From contig WTPW01000069.1 in the NCBI GenBank assembly GCA_009809945.1, positions 663,313-727,312 on the forward strand: a DNA stretch of 64,000 nucleotides. The letters are read 5' to 3'. A program made the position numbers and the translations under genes. Below, piece after piece: positions 24,120 to 35,649 of the stretch. Numbering within the stretch: the first letter of the stretch is position 1; every line of letters begins with the position of its first letter. The notes beneath the pieces are model-generated. The model was not told the DNA's origin, did not search any database, and saw only the letters and a list, made by a program, of their open reading frames with translations. The DNA comes from Gigaspora margarita (taxonomy: Eukaryota > Glomeromycota > Glomeromycetes > Diversisporales > Gigasporaceae).

Positions 24120-24494
24120 AAGTAACAATTGTTTTGCAGTAGCTAATAAGAAAAGCAGAAATTTTATAAAAAAAATGGTAACTATGCTAACCAAATACTA
24201 AGAAAATTATTAGCCCTTTATAGATTTAAATAAATGATTTCTATGATTGCATATATTTATAAATTTTTGAAAAAGAATTTTTGCCATCCAAGTTATCTAA
24301 TATTTCTTATGTCCATCAGCAGTTCTTTTATGTTGATATAGAGTCAACAGATCAAAAAGGTTCTGATACAACTTGTAAAACCATTATTCAAATTAAGTCC
24401 AATTCTAGATAATAAAAGGAATTAAGCATGATCTGAATAACATTCTATAAGTAGTAATCATTAACTTAACAAATTGTAATAAGAAGAAAGATAA
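24120..24494. other. Unassigned, weakly coding-like
   Basis: A short open stretch near 24,320-24,400 reads FFYVDIESTDQKGSDTTCKT on the + strand, but neighbouring frames are closed. Too short and isolated to call a gene. Confidence 0.2.
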
Positions 24495-24660
24495 GGGTGC
24501 TAACATTTATTATCTAATATTCATTTACTATAGAGGCTTACTCTCTACTCTCAGATAATATATTTAGCTAAATTTGATTTGCTATAATTTTTTTATATGA
24601 GGTAAGGTTTTGTTTAACCTCCCTACACCATAAAATATTATCTAATAAATATTAGCACCC
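24495..24660. mobile_element. PIF/Harbinger-type MITE, TAA TSD
   Basis: Ends GGGTGCTAACATTTATTA and (other strand) GGGTGCTAATATTTATTA differ at one base and are flanked by TAA on both sides (24,492-24,494 and 24,661-24,663). A 3-bp TWA target and GG-start TIRs are the Harbinger/Tourist signature. 166 bp, no coding capacity. Confidence 0.9.
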
Positions 24661-24663
24661 TAA

Positions 24664-25190
24664 TTGCATGGGAAACACAACCAGGATATATATCAACAAT
24701 TGCTTACTTAGCAATAAAGATATTTCAAAAAGCATTTTTGCATACTCAGATTTTGGAACTTTTCTTTATGGTATACCAGAAAAGATTTTTATTTAACAAA
24801 TGCATTTTATATTGTGAATTATACCCAATTAAGATATGAACTCAGAAATAGCAATTAAATTGTGCTAGAGATTTCTGCAAGCAGTAAGTTCAATCAACAT
24901 GGTATTTGTCAGTGGTTTTCTGTCTGCATGATGCAAGATAGTTGTCAATATGAACAAGATTTATAATTACAACATGTATTTATAAGAATGCGATTATGAA
25001 AATGACAGGTTAGTTGTTGCTATATACAGAAGGTTATTAATTCATTGTTGATCAGGTTTGACTATGTGGACTCAGCCACTAAAATTGAATAATCATTGTT
25101 TCTGTTGCCAACTTCAATATGTTACCTCACCTGGCTTATTATCTACTTGACATATTGACTTATGTTAATTTGAATAAGCATTTCATAAAT
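24664..25190. other. AT-rich, no gene supported
   Basis: Scattered open stretches on the + strand (for example IAWETQPGYISTIAYLAIK near 24,665-24,725) but no family recognised and stops throughout. Possible remains of an unidentified coding sequence. Confidence 0.25.
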
Positions 25191-25199
25191 TAAATTAAT

Positions 25200-25560
25200 A
25201 AACTTAAAGTTTAAGTGCAAAGTGCAACAAATACAAGTGCTAGTGCAAGAACATTTGATCCACAATAGACAAAAAGCATAATATTAATAAAAAAAAAGCA
25301 AATATATTAGCAAATTCAACTATTCTAATAAAGATTCAGATGAGTGATTTCTAGATTTTTCTACTTTTTGTTGGACTTTTGCAATTCTTGTAGTTCATAT
25401 CAATATACCAAACAATAAAATCATAGTCATATCCAAAATATGGTCATTACACTTTAAAACTTTTGATTGGTTATACAACATGTGATCAAAGTGTTAAGAT
25501 TAAAGGTCTGATAAGCAAATTATGATCAAGAATATCATCACATACAATTCAATAGTAATT
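25200..25560. repeat. Dispersed AT-rich repeat, copy C
   Basis: Contains AAGTGCAACAAATACAAGTGC, AATATTAATAAAAAAAA, AATATATTAGCAAATTCAAC, TCATATCAATATACCAA and CTTTTGATTGGTTATA in the same order as copies A and B. Confidence 0.55.
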
Positions 25561-25694
25561 GTTTAATTATGATTACTTAACACTCACAGCATTATAACAA
25601 AATTTATGAATTAACTAAATTTTGTCAAGATATCAAGTATAGTGTAGAGGTAATACATACTATATATATGTATGATTATCAAAAAAACCAGATT

Positions 25695-26418
25695 GTCCTG
25701 CGGGTCGATAGCGTAGTGGTTGCGCTCTCAGGACATTGCCGCTTCTTTACATAAGGTCGCCAGTTCAAGTCCCACGAACGGCAAAATAACTACACACGAT
25801 CATGTGAAGGACGACTTGAATTAGGATGCTAGGACCGTGTTTGGATGGCTCAGCCACATGTTGGGTTTGGCCTGATAAAGGCTCTTGGGACATTTCAGAT
25901 AAATGTTGTGTAACTTGCTCTAACGGGGTTTCTGCTGGTTTGGTTCCCTTTATTCAGCCTTAGGGGTGAAAGACTTCTAGAAAATTTGGAACAGGGGTTG
26001 GAGTCTGGTTGAACCCGTCCGCTGCTAGTTCCGGTCCCCCTTTAAGAATACTTGGATAGTTCCAGTAAAATCCTCCGGTTGTAAATGGGTCAGCCAATTG
26101 AGTTCGGTTGGAATAAGTTCCGGTTAAATCCCCCGGTTGTAAATGGGTCAGCTGATTAGGTTCAGTTGGAATAAGAATTACTTGGATAGTTCTGGTTAAA
26201 TCCCCCAGTGGTAAATGGGTCAGCTGATTAGGTTCGGTTGGAATTAAAAAATAGGTTGGCTTAGCCGGTTAGCCACGGCAGAACTTAAAAATTAGTAATA
26301 GTTGAACATATGTAGATCGTTACAAATGTACAAATAAATGTAGAGCCCAGTTGGGTCCCATAACTAATGACCTTAATAAAAAGACCACAAATACGCGGCT
26401 TCGGGTGTACGCCCAAAG

Positions 26419-26442
<24 letters not shown>
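25695..26442 (+). mobile_element. tRNA-derived SINE (copy 1) with poly(A) and TSD
   Basis: The 5' end GTCCTGCGGGTCGATAGCG leads into pol III A and B box-like blocks. The body includes three ~60-bp tandem units (about 26,050-26,240) containing CCCCGGTTGTAAATGGGTCA and GTTCGGTTGGAATAAG. The 3' end has CCTTAATAAAAAGACC, GGCTTCGGGTGTACGCCC and a run of about 25 A. The flanks AAAAAAACCAGATT at 25,681-25,694 and 26,443-26,456 are identical, the mark of target-primed reverse transcription. It is much less AT-rich than its surroundings. It has no ORF, so it would depend on a LINE in trans; none is visible here. A tRNA-like fold is only partial (D-stem AGCG/CGCT). Confidence 0.88.
25709..25772 (+). 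promoter_or_regulatory. Internal pol III A and B boxes of SINE 1
   Basis: A-box-like TAGCGTAGTGG at 25,709-25,719 and B box AGTTCAAGTCC at 25,762-25,772, starts 53 bp apart. The B box is identical to that of the SINE at 4,434-5,052. Spacing and position fit a tRNA-derived internal promoter. Confidence 0.75.
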
Positions 26443-26449
<7 letters not shown>

Positions 26450-26456
26450 CCAGATT

Positions 26457-27400
26457 ATATTCCAAAAATTTTGTGCCCTGGTTTGTAAAAAATTTCTACA
26501 ATAGTTATGATAGAAATATTGGCTTAATCTAATATGTTACTCTGTTATGGTTCACGTCACTTATAGTCATCAAAGAAAATTTATATAAATTCAAATAGCA
26601 TCTTGTCTTTTAATTTAAGTGATATTAAAAATATAAACAATAAAAATAGTAAATTCAATGCTGCTCTTTCAGATTTACAGTTTATTTTTTCTGTAATTTG
26701 TTATTTTGTAAAATATTAAAGGTTAAAGTTAATTAATATCTTAAATTTCAGATTAAATATGAATATTTTTAGGAGCCATGAATTTTTGACCAATAATAAC
26801 CCAGTAGCATGAATTTTTGACCAATAATAATCTATACATGTAACTAAATCTGATAAAAATTTTAGAATGAATTACATTTTTTGATGAGTATAGGTGAAGT
26901 GAACCATAGTATAATACAACAAAATAACTTAATATATATAAAATTTTATTAATTAATCAAAAAATATTTAGTCATTAAGTTCTTAATTTTACAAGTAAAT
27001 AATTTAATTATTCTTATTAGATCAAATTATATTTATAGACTTAAATAATAAATCAAATTAAAATTAAATTTTTTTTAATATAAAGTTTTTAAGTACGCAT
27101 TAATATTAAAATCAACCCATTTTTTAAAAATGTTTAAAATTATTAAGTGTTAATAACTAAGTTTCTTAAAAATTTTTGATATTTATTTAAATTTTAATTA
27201 AAGAATAAATGTATTTGTTACACTCTGTTATTTGTCATAGCCAATAAGGTCATATTAATGTTAAAATAGAGTTAAAATAAAATTAGAATTAAAATTAATA
27301 CAGAATTGCGAAAGGATCATTTTTTGTTAGAAGTGCAATAGGTATTATCTTAATAAAATTTTGAGTTGTAAATAAAGCTATGACAAATAAGCATGTTAGG
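26457..27400. other. AT-rich spacer with a short direct repeat
   Basis: CATGAATTTTTGACCAATAA is repeated in tandem at about 26,778 and 26,808. Otherwise no gene or bounded element seen. Confidence 0.45.
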
Positions 27401-27407
27401 GGAGTGA

Positions 27408-27580
27408 CAAAAATCAGGTGATTTTTTAGGGGAGGGTGGTAAAAAATGCTAAAATTATATATAAAAACCTGACCAAATCTATATTATAGAGAGAGGGAGA
27501 GGGGTAGGCCTCTAATAAAAAATAATCAGGTGATTAACGATACTGCCCTTACAGGATGTGACAAATAAATTCCTCCTTAG
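27408..27580. repeat. GTGACAAAAATCAG repeat, copy 1
   Basis: GTGACAAAAATCAGGTGATT, an AAAATTATATATAAAAACCT block, AGAGGGAGAGGGGTAGG and AATCAGGTGATTAACGATAC occur in the same order, more diverged, at 35,775-35,925, where the copy interrupts a gypsy fragment. A short mobile repeat is likely; clean termini were not found. Confidence 0.5.
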
Positions 27581-27599
27581 TTAAAAACTTTTAAAAAAT

Positions 27600-28840
27600 A
27601 GCTATATTTTATTATAAAAAATATTAGAGCTTCAAATTAAAAAAAAAATAGATAGAATTTTTTAATTTATATTTAATTATAGTTACATATCTATAAAAAA
27701 TCTGAACTGATTAATTAGTCGACTTAACACTCTAGTGAGTCCAATTATATACTTATAAATGTTCATGTTAATCTATGTGTTCATATTAAAGATTCCCAAA
27801 ATGTTCTGATATTCCTACTAATTAATAGTAATAAATATCAATTGTTTTGAACTATATTCATTAAATATTATTAAGATAAACTTTATTAGGATTATGTAAA
27901 AGAATTGGAACTAAAAAAAAATTTGAGGGTTTTGAAAATTTTGGGTCAGGGTAATGCAAATGGAAAACAATTATTTACATTAAAGTCTATCCTAGTATAT
28001 TGATACAAAAAATTAATTAGTTATTGCTTTGATCACTAAATTCACTGATATGTTTTTTGTTTATACCATATTAATAATAAATGTATATGTAAAGAAGTTA
28101 ATTTATGCATGTACTGTGGTGAATATTTGAGTAAGCAAAAATTTTCTCATTCTTTTTATATATAATAATTTGGCTTAAATCAATTAAATCAGTTTATTAT
28201 TGATATAATTCGATTATAAGTTTTTTTGCATTAGTAAACACTCCCTAATTGTCCAGATATTCAATTACCTATGGCTCGAATGTTGATTGAGATTAACTAT
28301 ATAATCATAGATACTTTATACAGAAGTGAACCCCAAAGTGATAAGTATTATTAACAAATATATATGAATTTATTTATTTATGTTTTTCTTATCACTTGTT
28401 TAACTATCCTGTCTAAACTTGTTTTTATTATTCATAACACTTTAATATATCTTGAATATTTGCTTTTGGCATAAAATTAATTTCATTATAACATTAACAA
28501 TTTAATAGTAATTAATTGTTAGCAATTAATTATAACAATATTTAATTATTAATACAACTCTTTATTGCAAGAATAAAAGAGTATTTTTACATGTATTCAT
28601 GCGCATCATATATTTATTTAGGCATCATTATATTCAAGATGAGTAAAAAACAAACCAATTTCAATGTTTATTAAGAATAAGACAAAATTTATGCAAATTG
28701 TAATTATAAGCAAGATTAGCACAAATAAGAAAATAGAAATAAAAATAAATAGAAAAAGACTAAGCCAATTGTGTGGATAAAACACATTGAGAAGGTATAG
28801 TTTGCAATAATATAATGAACTATTTAAATCTATAATATTT
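27600..28840. other. AT-rich spacer, nothing recognised
   Basis: Over 1.2 kb of A/T-rich DNA with no supported gene, RNA or element boundary. Confidence 0.45.
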
Positions 28841-28850
28841 GGATAAATGC

Positions 28851-29785
28851 TTAATGATTATTTTTTTCAACCTTTTTTTCTTTTTTTTGCTTTTTAGTTT
28901 GAGATTCATCTTCTTGTTCTTTAGCATCTTGGGAATTTTTACCAACAGTTGAATTTGTGGGCTTTTTTTTAGTTCCATCATCATCAGACTGTTTTTTATT
29001 ACTCTCAAAATCTGATTCAACAGTAGTGTAATATTTATTCATGTTATGAGATGGACCAATTTCAATATCATTATTAATAGCTTTGGCAGATGTTTCAAAT
29101 AAACCAAATTGTTTATTGGTAGGTTGTGTAGCATTTGAATCAATATCATTATTGATAGAGCATTTGCTATTGTTAAGAATGAACTTTTAATTCTACTAGT
29201 GTTGATATTTGATGTTTTAAGATAGTCAATATCAGTAGCTTCAATTATTATTTTATCAGACTTTGAAAATTTAATAAGCCCAGATACAAAATAGGTGGAC
29301 CACATTTTAATATTAAAGCCCAAATCACCCAGATATTTAAATCAAGGTAATTAGTAAGAATAAATAACAATTATATTTATTTTAATATTAGAATTACCAG
29401 TGACTAAGTTATATTCGATTGTTTCAACACAAAGTAAACAAATTCTTCAACTCTTTTTGGCTTATAATTAACAGTAACAAAGTATATAAAGTGAGGGATT
29501 GCTATAGGAATATCACTTGTATTAAATTCATGGTTTGGATTACTAACAATACTTGAGTATGCGATAGTAAAATATGGCTCTGTATTCTCAACAATATACT
29601 TACCAAAATAAAAACAATATCACTATTTGCAAATGTCTGAAATAGTTAATTAGTAGAAAAGAAATACTTAAATTTAATGTTTGAGATAATTCTTTTGTAA
29701 GTTTATATTTTGCAAGTCCATTTGAGCATAAGCAATTGTTTTTTATAGAGATAATAGCAACAAGAAGTGAAACATGAAAAACCAT
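28851..29785 (-). pseudogene. Frameshifted gene of unknown function, lysine/acid-rich tail
   Basis: Minus strand. Four out-of-phase pieces make one protein-like path. The first is a hydrophobic start MVFHVSLLVAIISIKNN (29,785). A middle piece has VENTEPYFTIAYSSIVSNPN, DIPIAIPHF and VTVNYKPKRVEEF (about 29,410-29,620). A third has VETIEYNLVTGNSNIK and STYFVSGLIKFS...IIEATDIDYLKTSNIN (about 29,200-29,430). The C-terminal tail has TTVESDFESN, KKPTNSTVGKNSQDAKEQ and a KKQKKEKKVEK stretch ending at 28,851. A short intron (GTATTTC...TTTCAG) may explain one frame change, but in-frame stops near 29,380 indicate a broken gene. I believe similar uncharacterised proteins are multi-copy in arbuscular mycorrhizal fungi, but this is from memory and unverified. 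No domain recognised. Confidence 0.5.
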
Positions 29786-29799
29786 TTTGAATATTTGAA

Positions 29800-30107
29800 A
29801 TGTTATATAATTGTAATAAGTAATATTGAAAAAAATTAATTCACAGAACCCAAATCACATCTTTATATAGAAATAAAAAATACTCAAATTCTTTTATAGT
29901 ATCATTAGACAACTTATCTTCTTTATCAATCTAACATAGTTAGTAATTATAGAAATAACATTACAAACAAAAAATCTCTTACAACAAGGCAAAGAAATAC
30001 ATGGTTTATTATTTTTAAGGCTTAGTAAGCTAATTAATGATTGGTATAAACCACTAATTACTAGTAAGTTTACAATCTTTATTGTGTACAATTATATTAT
30101 TTACTAT
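29800..30107. other. AT-rich spacer
   Basis: About 300 bases upstream of the minus-strand pseudogene. No promoter element can be distinguished from the AT-rich background. Confidence 0.35.
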
Positions 30108-31760
30108 TAGTCAAGGGACATGTTTAACTGAGTGCAATTACTTATAGATCAATGAGTTGACTCACCCAATTTTATATGTAAATTTATGCAAAAAAATTAT
30201 TTAAATTGAATTTATTTAAAAGTATACATATAAAAGTCTCTTTAAATTTTAAATATATATTCTTTGGTATTTAATACTCTTTTGTTTAAAGTTTTAGTTT
30301 TTAATTTTAAGCAGGGCTAAAAATCTTTTACTAAAGGTGACCAATTCTTTACTATGTTCTTTAAGTTAAATAAGTGACCCACCCTATATAATAATATGAT
30401 TGGTCAAAAAAATCTTTTGAAAATATGAAAGATGCTATTAAGTAAAGGCTTCTTGTGCCCTAATTGAAAGTTAAAGAGGAGGTTCTTCTGATTCCAATGG
30501 TAGTTAAATTATCAAAATTGGCTTGGTGGATCCCAAGATACTTGAGATCAAAGAAGAGAATATAAGGATTTGCAAATTCACTGTTACATGAAGTATTATA
30601 AATTATTACTTTGTATAACAGTAAATTTGCAGATCCTTATGTTCTTTTCTTTGATCCCAAGTATCTTTGGATCTACCAAGCCAATTTTGATAATTTAACT
30701 ACCATTGGAATCAAAAGAACCTCCTCTTTAACTTTCAATTAGGGCACAAGAAGCCTTTATTTAATAGCATCTTTTATATTTTCAAAAGATTATTTTGACT
30801 AATCATATTATTATATAGAGTGGATCACTCATTTGACTTAAAGAACATAGTAAAGAATTGGTCAACTTTAATGGAAGATTTTCAGCCCCCTGCTTAAAAT
30901 TAAGAACTAAAACTTTGAACAAAAGAGTATTAAATGCCAAAGAATATATTTTTAAAATTTAAAGAGACTTTTATATATATACTTTTAAATAAATTCAATT
31001 TAAATAATTTTTTTGTATAAATTTATATATAAAATTGGGGAAGTCAACTCATTTGATTTATCCCTTAGTTTGTAAAGGTTTGCAGGCAAATTTGCCTGCA
31101 TAATTACTATAAATATATCTCTGATCTACTTTTTTAATCATTTAAAATATTTAAATAAAATTTGGTATAATAATATTTAAAAATAAAGATTATATTTTTG
31201 AATTATTTAATTTTATATTATAAGACAAAAAGTTTATGTTGCTTATAAGCTAAAAATATTGAATTTTAAAGAAATTTTTAACCAAAAAAATATTTTACAA
31301 TATCTTGGCAAATTCTTTAAATATTAGTTTTAAAAATATAGTTCCTAATACAGTATTATAGTTTATATAAAGGATTACAACTTTTATTATTGCACTTTAA
31401 GTGATTTACTTGTAAAAATTATCTTATATTAGAAGTAAAATTTTTTTTTATAGACAGAGACATATAAAATTTGAGAAAATCTAAAGAAAAAATTCTATAG
31501 TAAAAGTTCCAAAACAAAACTTTAAACTTTTATTAAACCAAAGTTTTTTAATAATTTTAAAAAATTTTTATAATAAAGTTGATAAAACTAAACTAATATT
31601 ATATTTTTTACTTAGAAAGTATATAGCTAAAATTAATATTTAAAGTTTAATTTAAAAAATTTAAAATTTTAAAATTTATGCAGGCAAATTTGCCTGCATA
31701 ACAAATTAAGGGATAAGTAACTCATTCTAAGCCATTATATGTGGACATGTCTCTTGACTG
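30108..31760. repeat. Foldback element with ~435-bp arms, interrupted
   Basis: Arms 30,108-30,570 and 30,610-31,060 (resuming 31,714-31,760) are near-perfect inverted copies. Shared words include AATGAGTTGACT, CTCTTTTGTTTAAAGTTTTAG, TTCTTTACTATGTTCTTTAAG, GGCTTCTTGTGCCCTAATTG and ACCATTGGAATCA. Outer ends read TAGTCAAGGGACATGT and (other strand) CAGTCAAGAGACATGT. The right arm is cut by the TA-flanked element 31,061-31,713. The loop is only about 40 bp, so a transcript would form a long hairpin. CTAT lies on both sides, a weak TSD. Confidence 0.8.
31061..31713. mobile_element. TA-flanked element with palindromic TIRs, copy 1
   Basis: Begins TCCCTTAGTTTGTAAAGG, ends (other strand) TCCCTTAATTTGT, with TA at 31,059-31,060 and 31,714-31,715. 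Just inside each end is the perfect palindrome GCAGGCAAATTTGCCTGC (31,082-31,099 and 31,680-31,697). The interior is very AT-rich, without ORF. It sits in the right arm of the foldback; removing it restores arm symmetry. Copy 2 is at 33,275-33,933. Confidence 0.88.
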
Positions 31761-31922
31761 CTATTATCATATCTTGGAGTAATTTAAAGTTTGTATAACA
31801 TTTTGTTAAAATAAGTTTACTATTATACTTGTACAATCTATTTTTTAATAGCTATATATATCTAGTTTAAAGATTCAGCAACAAATAATACAATTATTCT
31901 TACATTATAACATTATTAGTTA

Positions 31923-32220
31923 CTGTATGTTCCCGAAAATAAGCTACCTTTTTTGGGCCAAAAATTACACAAAAAAATGTGGGGTAGCTTATTTTCATAT
32001 TGTTGAATTTTTTGAAAAAATGAAAAACGTACTAATAAAAAGTTGTCCAAATGATGTAAAAGTTTTGCTATAAGTGTATTTTTGTGATTGAACAAGTTTA
32101 CTTAATAGCACTTTTGAGATTTACTTAGTAAATTTGGACTTTTATATGTAGCAACTGCTAACATGTTTTTTGATATTTTTGAAAAAAATTAGGGGGTAGC
32201 TTATTTTTGGGAATATATGG
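31923..32220. mobile_element. TA-flanked MITE (CTGTATATTCC family), copy 2
   Basis: CTGTATGTTCCCGAAAATAA...TTATTTTTGGGAATATATGG with TA on both sides (31,921-31,922 and 32,221-32,222). The interior matches 10,912-11,223 in order: AGCTACCTTTTTTGGGCCAA, AAACGTACTAATAAAAAG, CTATAAGTGTATTTT, TATGTAGCAACTGCTAACA. Confidence 0.88.
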
Positions 32221-32660
32221 TAGTTAGATTCAAATTTAGTAGGTATTTTATTGTCTAGTTGAATAGTATTTATTTGTTTATCATACAAGATTTTTTTTAT
32301 ATATTTTTATATCAAATAATTAATATCTAGACCAGTAATCAAAACAATTGTAAACACTTTACATTACAGAAAATTAATACAAGTATAGCTTGTACTATAA
32401 AGACAATAAATAACATGAGCATTTATCTGCCATATAATAAGTTACCATATTAATGTGCAGGTTATCACAATAACTCTATCAAAAGACTAATATATTTTTA
32501 TATATAGAATAGTATCAATATTTATATAATTGGAAAAGTCTAAATTTTGTTATACTCATTGCTAATGCATATTTAAATTTCCTAATTCATAAACAATAAT
32601 TGTTTCAAAGTATTATTATTATTTTTTTTTGTTAAAATATAATCTAGTATTATTATTACA
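32221..32660. other. AT-rich spacer
   Basis: No gene seen. A (TTA)n-type run begins near 32,610 at the edge of the next MITE. Confidence 0.4.
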
Positions 32661-32663
32661 TGA

Positions 32664-32806
32664 AAGAGTGAAACCTGCACTGAGATGATTATATTATTGA
32701 TACAGATTTAGCTTAATTAGGATTAGAGTACTATTTTAGAAGAGTTAGAAATCTGCATTAATAATATAACTATTTCTGCATGGGTTTCACCTTGTTATAT
32801 AACAAT
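32664..32806. mobile_element. ~145-bp MITE (GAGTGAAACCTGCAC family), copy 1
   Basis: Ends GAGTGAAACCTGCACTGAG and (other strand) AAGGTGAAACCCATGCAG, with inverted ATTATTGATACAGATTT / AAATCTGCATTAATAAT inside. Flanked by TTATTATTA-type sequence. Copy 2 lies in opposite orientation at 33,989-34,134, the two bracketing a TA-flanked element. Confidence 0.75.
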
Positions 32807-33274
32807 AATAATACCATAAAAAATTAAACATGTATTAACAATAAGCATATATTATTAGGCAAAAATTGGTAAATAATAGTAATTTGGCAAATGAATACAT
32901 GCTGCTTTGTGGCACATGTAGCTAATCATTTGTCAAATTACTATTTTTGCCAATTTGCCCAATAATGGTATTATCTAGCAATTTATGATCATGATTAGTA
33001 GGGAATTGCTTGCTGAGTTTTAATTTGAATAAACATGATTATACATAACATATAAAAAATAACAGTAAGAAATTTTTTATAATTATGAGTTTTGTTAGAT
33101 AAGTATAACAAAATTAGACTTTTTTGATTACATAGATATTGATAGTTGTTATGCTATTCTATATATAGAAATATTGTAATAACCTGTGGTAATTAATAAA
33201 TAATCCAAAAGATAATTCTAGATTATGCATTATTAAAAAATGTATTGTTTATAAATCAAGAAATTCAAATATTA

Positions 33275-33933
33275 TCCCTTAAACCGTCCAGTTTTAGCAG
33301 GCAAATTTGCCTGCTTAAATTTTATAAATTTATATCTGATCTATTTTTTTAAAAAATAAAATATTTTATAATTTTTTTTTTAAATAAAAACTATGATTAT
33401 ATACTATTTAAAACTTCTTTTTATTTGCTTAATATTTATAAAAAATTTAAAGTTGATTATAAAAGAAAAATTTATAATTTTTTAAAAAAATTTTAATTTT
33501 AAAAATTTTTTCTGTTTTTTTTAGTTTTACTCAATAAAAATATAAGATTGACCCCCTATTACCTTAATCCAAAGTTGTAGACAATTTAAAATTACATTAC
33601 TTTTATTATTAAAACTTTTATAACTTATTAAGCAAAATTTGAACTTTACTTAGTAGTAACTACAAAATTTCTCTTCAGGAACATATAAAATTTTAAGAAA
33701 CTTTTTAAAATTTTAATAGTAAAACTAAAAAATAAGTTTTATTAAAAATGCAATATCTTTATCAAAATTAAAGACAGAATGATAAAATTTAAATATATTA
33801 TATATAAAAGGAATATCTTTAATTTTATTCAATAAATAGGGGGGACAAGCTTAAATAAATTTTAAGAAAACTCGAAAAAACTTTTTAAAAATAATTTTAG
33901 CAGGCAAATTTGCCTGCTAGACGGTTTAAGGGA
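33275..33933. mobile_element. TA-flanked element with palindromic TIRs, copy 2
   Basis: Perfect 14-bp TIRs TCCCTTAAACCGTC flanked by TA (33,273-33,274 and 33,934-33,935). The palindrome GCAGGCAAATTTGCCTGC lies at 33,297-33,314 and 33,900-33,917. The interior is AT-rich and has diverged from copy 1. TA target suggests a Tc1/mariner-related non-autonomous element. Confidence 0.9.
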
Positions 33934-33988
33934 TAATTCTAGATTATACATTATTATAAAAAAAATAAATAAAATAATAGTAATAATA

Positions 33989-34134
33989 CAACAGAGTGAA
34001 GCCCGTGCAGAAATAGTTATGTTATTGATACAGATCTCTATCTAATCTAACTATATAAAATAGCACTCTAATTCCAATTAAGCCAAATCTGCATCAATAA
34101 TGTGTAATTATCTTAGTGCAGGTTTCACCCTTTT
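33989..34134. mobile_element. ~146-bp MITE (GAGTGAAACCTGCAC family), copy 2
   Basis: Inverted relative of 32,664-32,806: left end AGAGTGAAGCCCGTGCAG, right end (other strand) AGGGTGAAACCTGCACTAAG. The inverted similarity extends outward through AATAATACAA into a (TTA)n run at 34,136-34,156, so the microsatellite may be part of the TIR or its target. Confidence 0.75.
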
Positions 34135-34159
34135 GTATTATTATTATTATTATTATTTG

Positions 34160-34935
34160 TTTTTTTTAATAATAGAATTATCTTTCAGAATAATGATCAA
34201 CCAACAGACAATATATATGCATGAGCCATAAAATAATCCATACAGAAAGTTAATTCAACAATCAGAATACTCCAATCAAAAGTTACTACATTTTTTATAA
34301 CAGAACAGCTTACGTGAATATTGCATTAGTAATAGCCTTTAAAGATAGTGAACATATCTTCTATATATAACATAATTAACTGAACTTATCAAACTCATTA
34401 TAACTTATATAGACTTTAAAAACAAGTTTTATTATAGTAATATAAACAATATAAAAGCTATGAATAATAAGGGAGCAAGTATTTTATAGTAATATATTTC
34501 ATAACATATTTAGTTATTGCAATCACTAAAGACAAATAAAAAAAGATATTTTTGTATAGTGATCGTTATGCACTTTAAGTGAGTCAAGAACTTGTTAAAG
34601 TGATAATTGGTTAAGCAACTCTTATACAATAGATAAATATGGTACTATGTGATGCATATTGTGATGTTTAAATACAGTAATACAATTGCTTCAATTTATA
34701 AGAAAAAATTCTATAGTAAACAATTGATAAGTACTCCTATCTTATGATCAATCAAACTGATTTAGATGATTTTACTATATTAGAATCACAAGAATAAGCT
34801 CTACAACTTTCAATTAAGCAATAAGAAAGAGTTATTTAATAAAAAAATACTTTTATATGTAATCAAGCCCCATTCCTACACTATAGAAAAACTATGAATT
34901 TCTAATTTTGTTTATTATAAGGTTTATCAATTTTT
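34160..34935. other. AT-rich spacer with a decayed foldback core
   Basis: At about 34,750-34,860 a block (TTTTACTATATTAGAATCAC, ACAACTTTCAATTAAGCA, AGTTATTTAATA) resembles the core of the foldback at 30,108-31,760, probably a relic. No gene. Confidence 0.4.
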
Positions 34936-35115
34936 GCTCCCTTTAACTGCAATCTACCAATTAAATATTTTTTGGAATTTGATTTGAATTTGAATTTTTA
35001 ATAGTATCAAATCAAATATTTGTCAAATTAATTCAAATTTGGTTATATTTGAATTTGATCAAATTAAAAATAGTCAAATTGAATTTGATCAAATATTTGA
35101 TTCAAATATTGAAGA
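34936..35115. repeat. AAATTTGAATTTGATC low-complexity repeat
   Basis: Dense permutations of TTGAATTTGATCAAAT and TCAAATATTTGATTC in both orientations over about 180 bases. Confidence 0.65.
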
Positions 35116-35281
35116 TAAATCAAATTGTGGAATTCTACTAATTATATACCAATATGCACTATAATTGGCATTAATTAGTTTATCAGGTTTAAAATTGTTA
35201 TCAATTATATTATTAATTTTAAATATAGCATACTTGATATATAGCTAATTTGCTAGTTTTCAACTAGTGTATATTAATATA

Positions 35282-35503
35282 CTGTATTCTATTATAAATA
35301 AGCACCCTTATCTTGAAATTTTAAACTCAAATATTTTAACAACTATCTAATTAGATTTAATAAAAATTTATAATATATTTGTTTAAATTTATAAATTTAT
35401 AAAATTTAAGTTAAAAATTTCTATTAAATTTGATTAGATAGTTATCAAACTATTTGAATTTAAACTTTCAAAAAAGAGTGTGCTTATTCATGATAGAATA
35501 TAG
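35282..35503. mobile_element. TA-flanked MITE starting CTGTATTC
   Basis: Ends CTGTATTCTATTATAAATAA and (other strand) CTATATTCTATCATGAATAA continue into GCAC, with TA on each side (35,280-35,281, 35,504-35,505). Inverted similarity extends to AACTATCTAATTAGATTTAA. The start CTGTA after TA recalls the 10,912/31,923 family, but the interior is different. Confidence 0.8.
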
Positions 35504-35649
35504 TATATAGCTAAATATAGTAATAGAGTTAATATATATATATGTATAAATACAATTCAAGAAATAATAATAAAAAAACATAGTATAGAGGTATGATTAA
35601 AATATTTAAAAATAATTAAATATAGCAATAGTTAATTACAAGATAACAG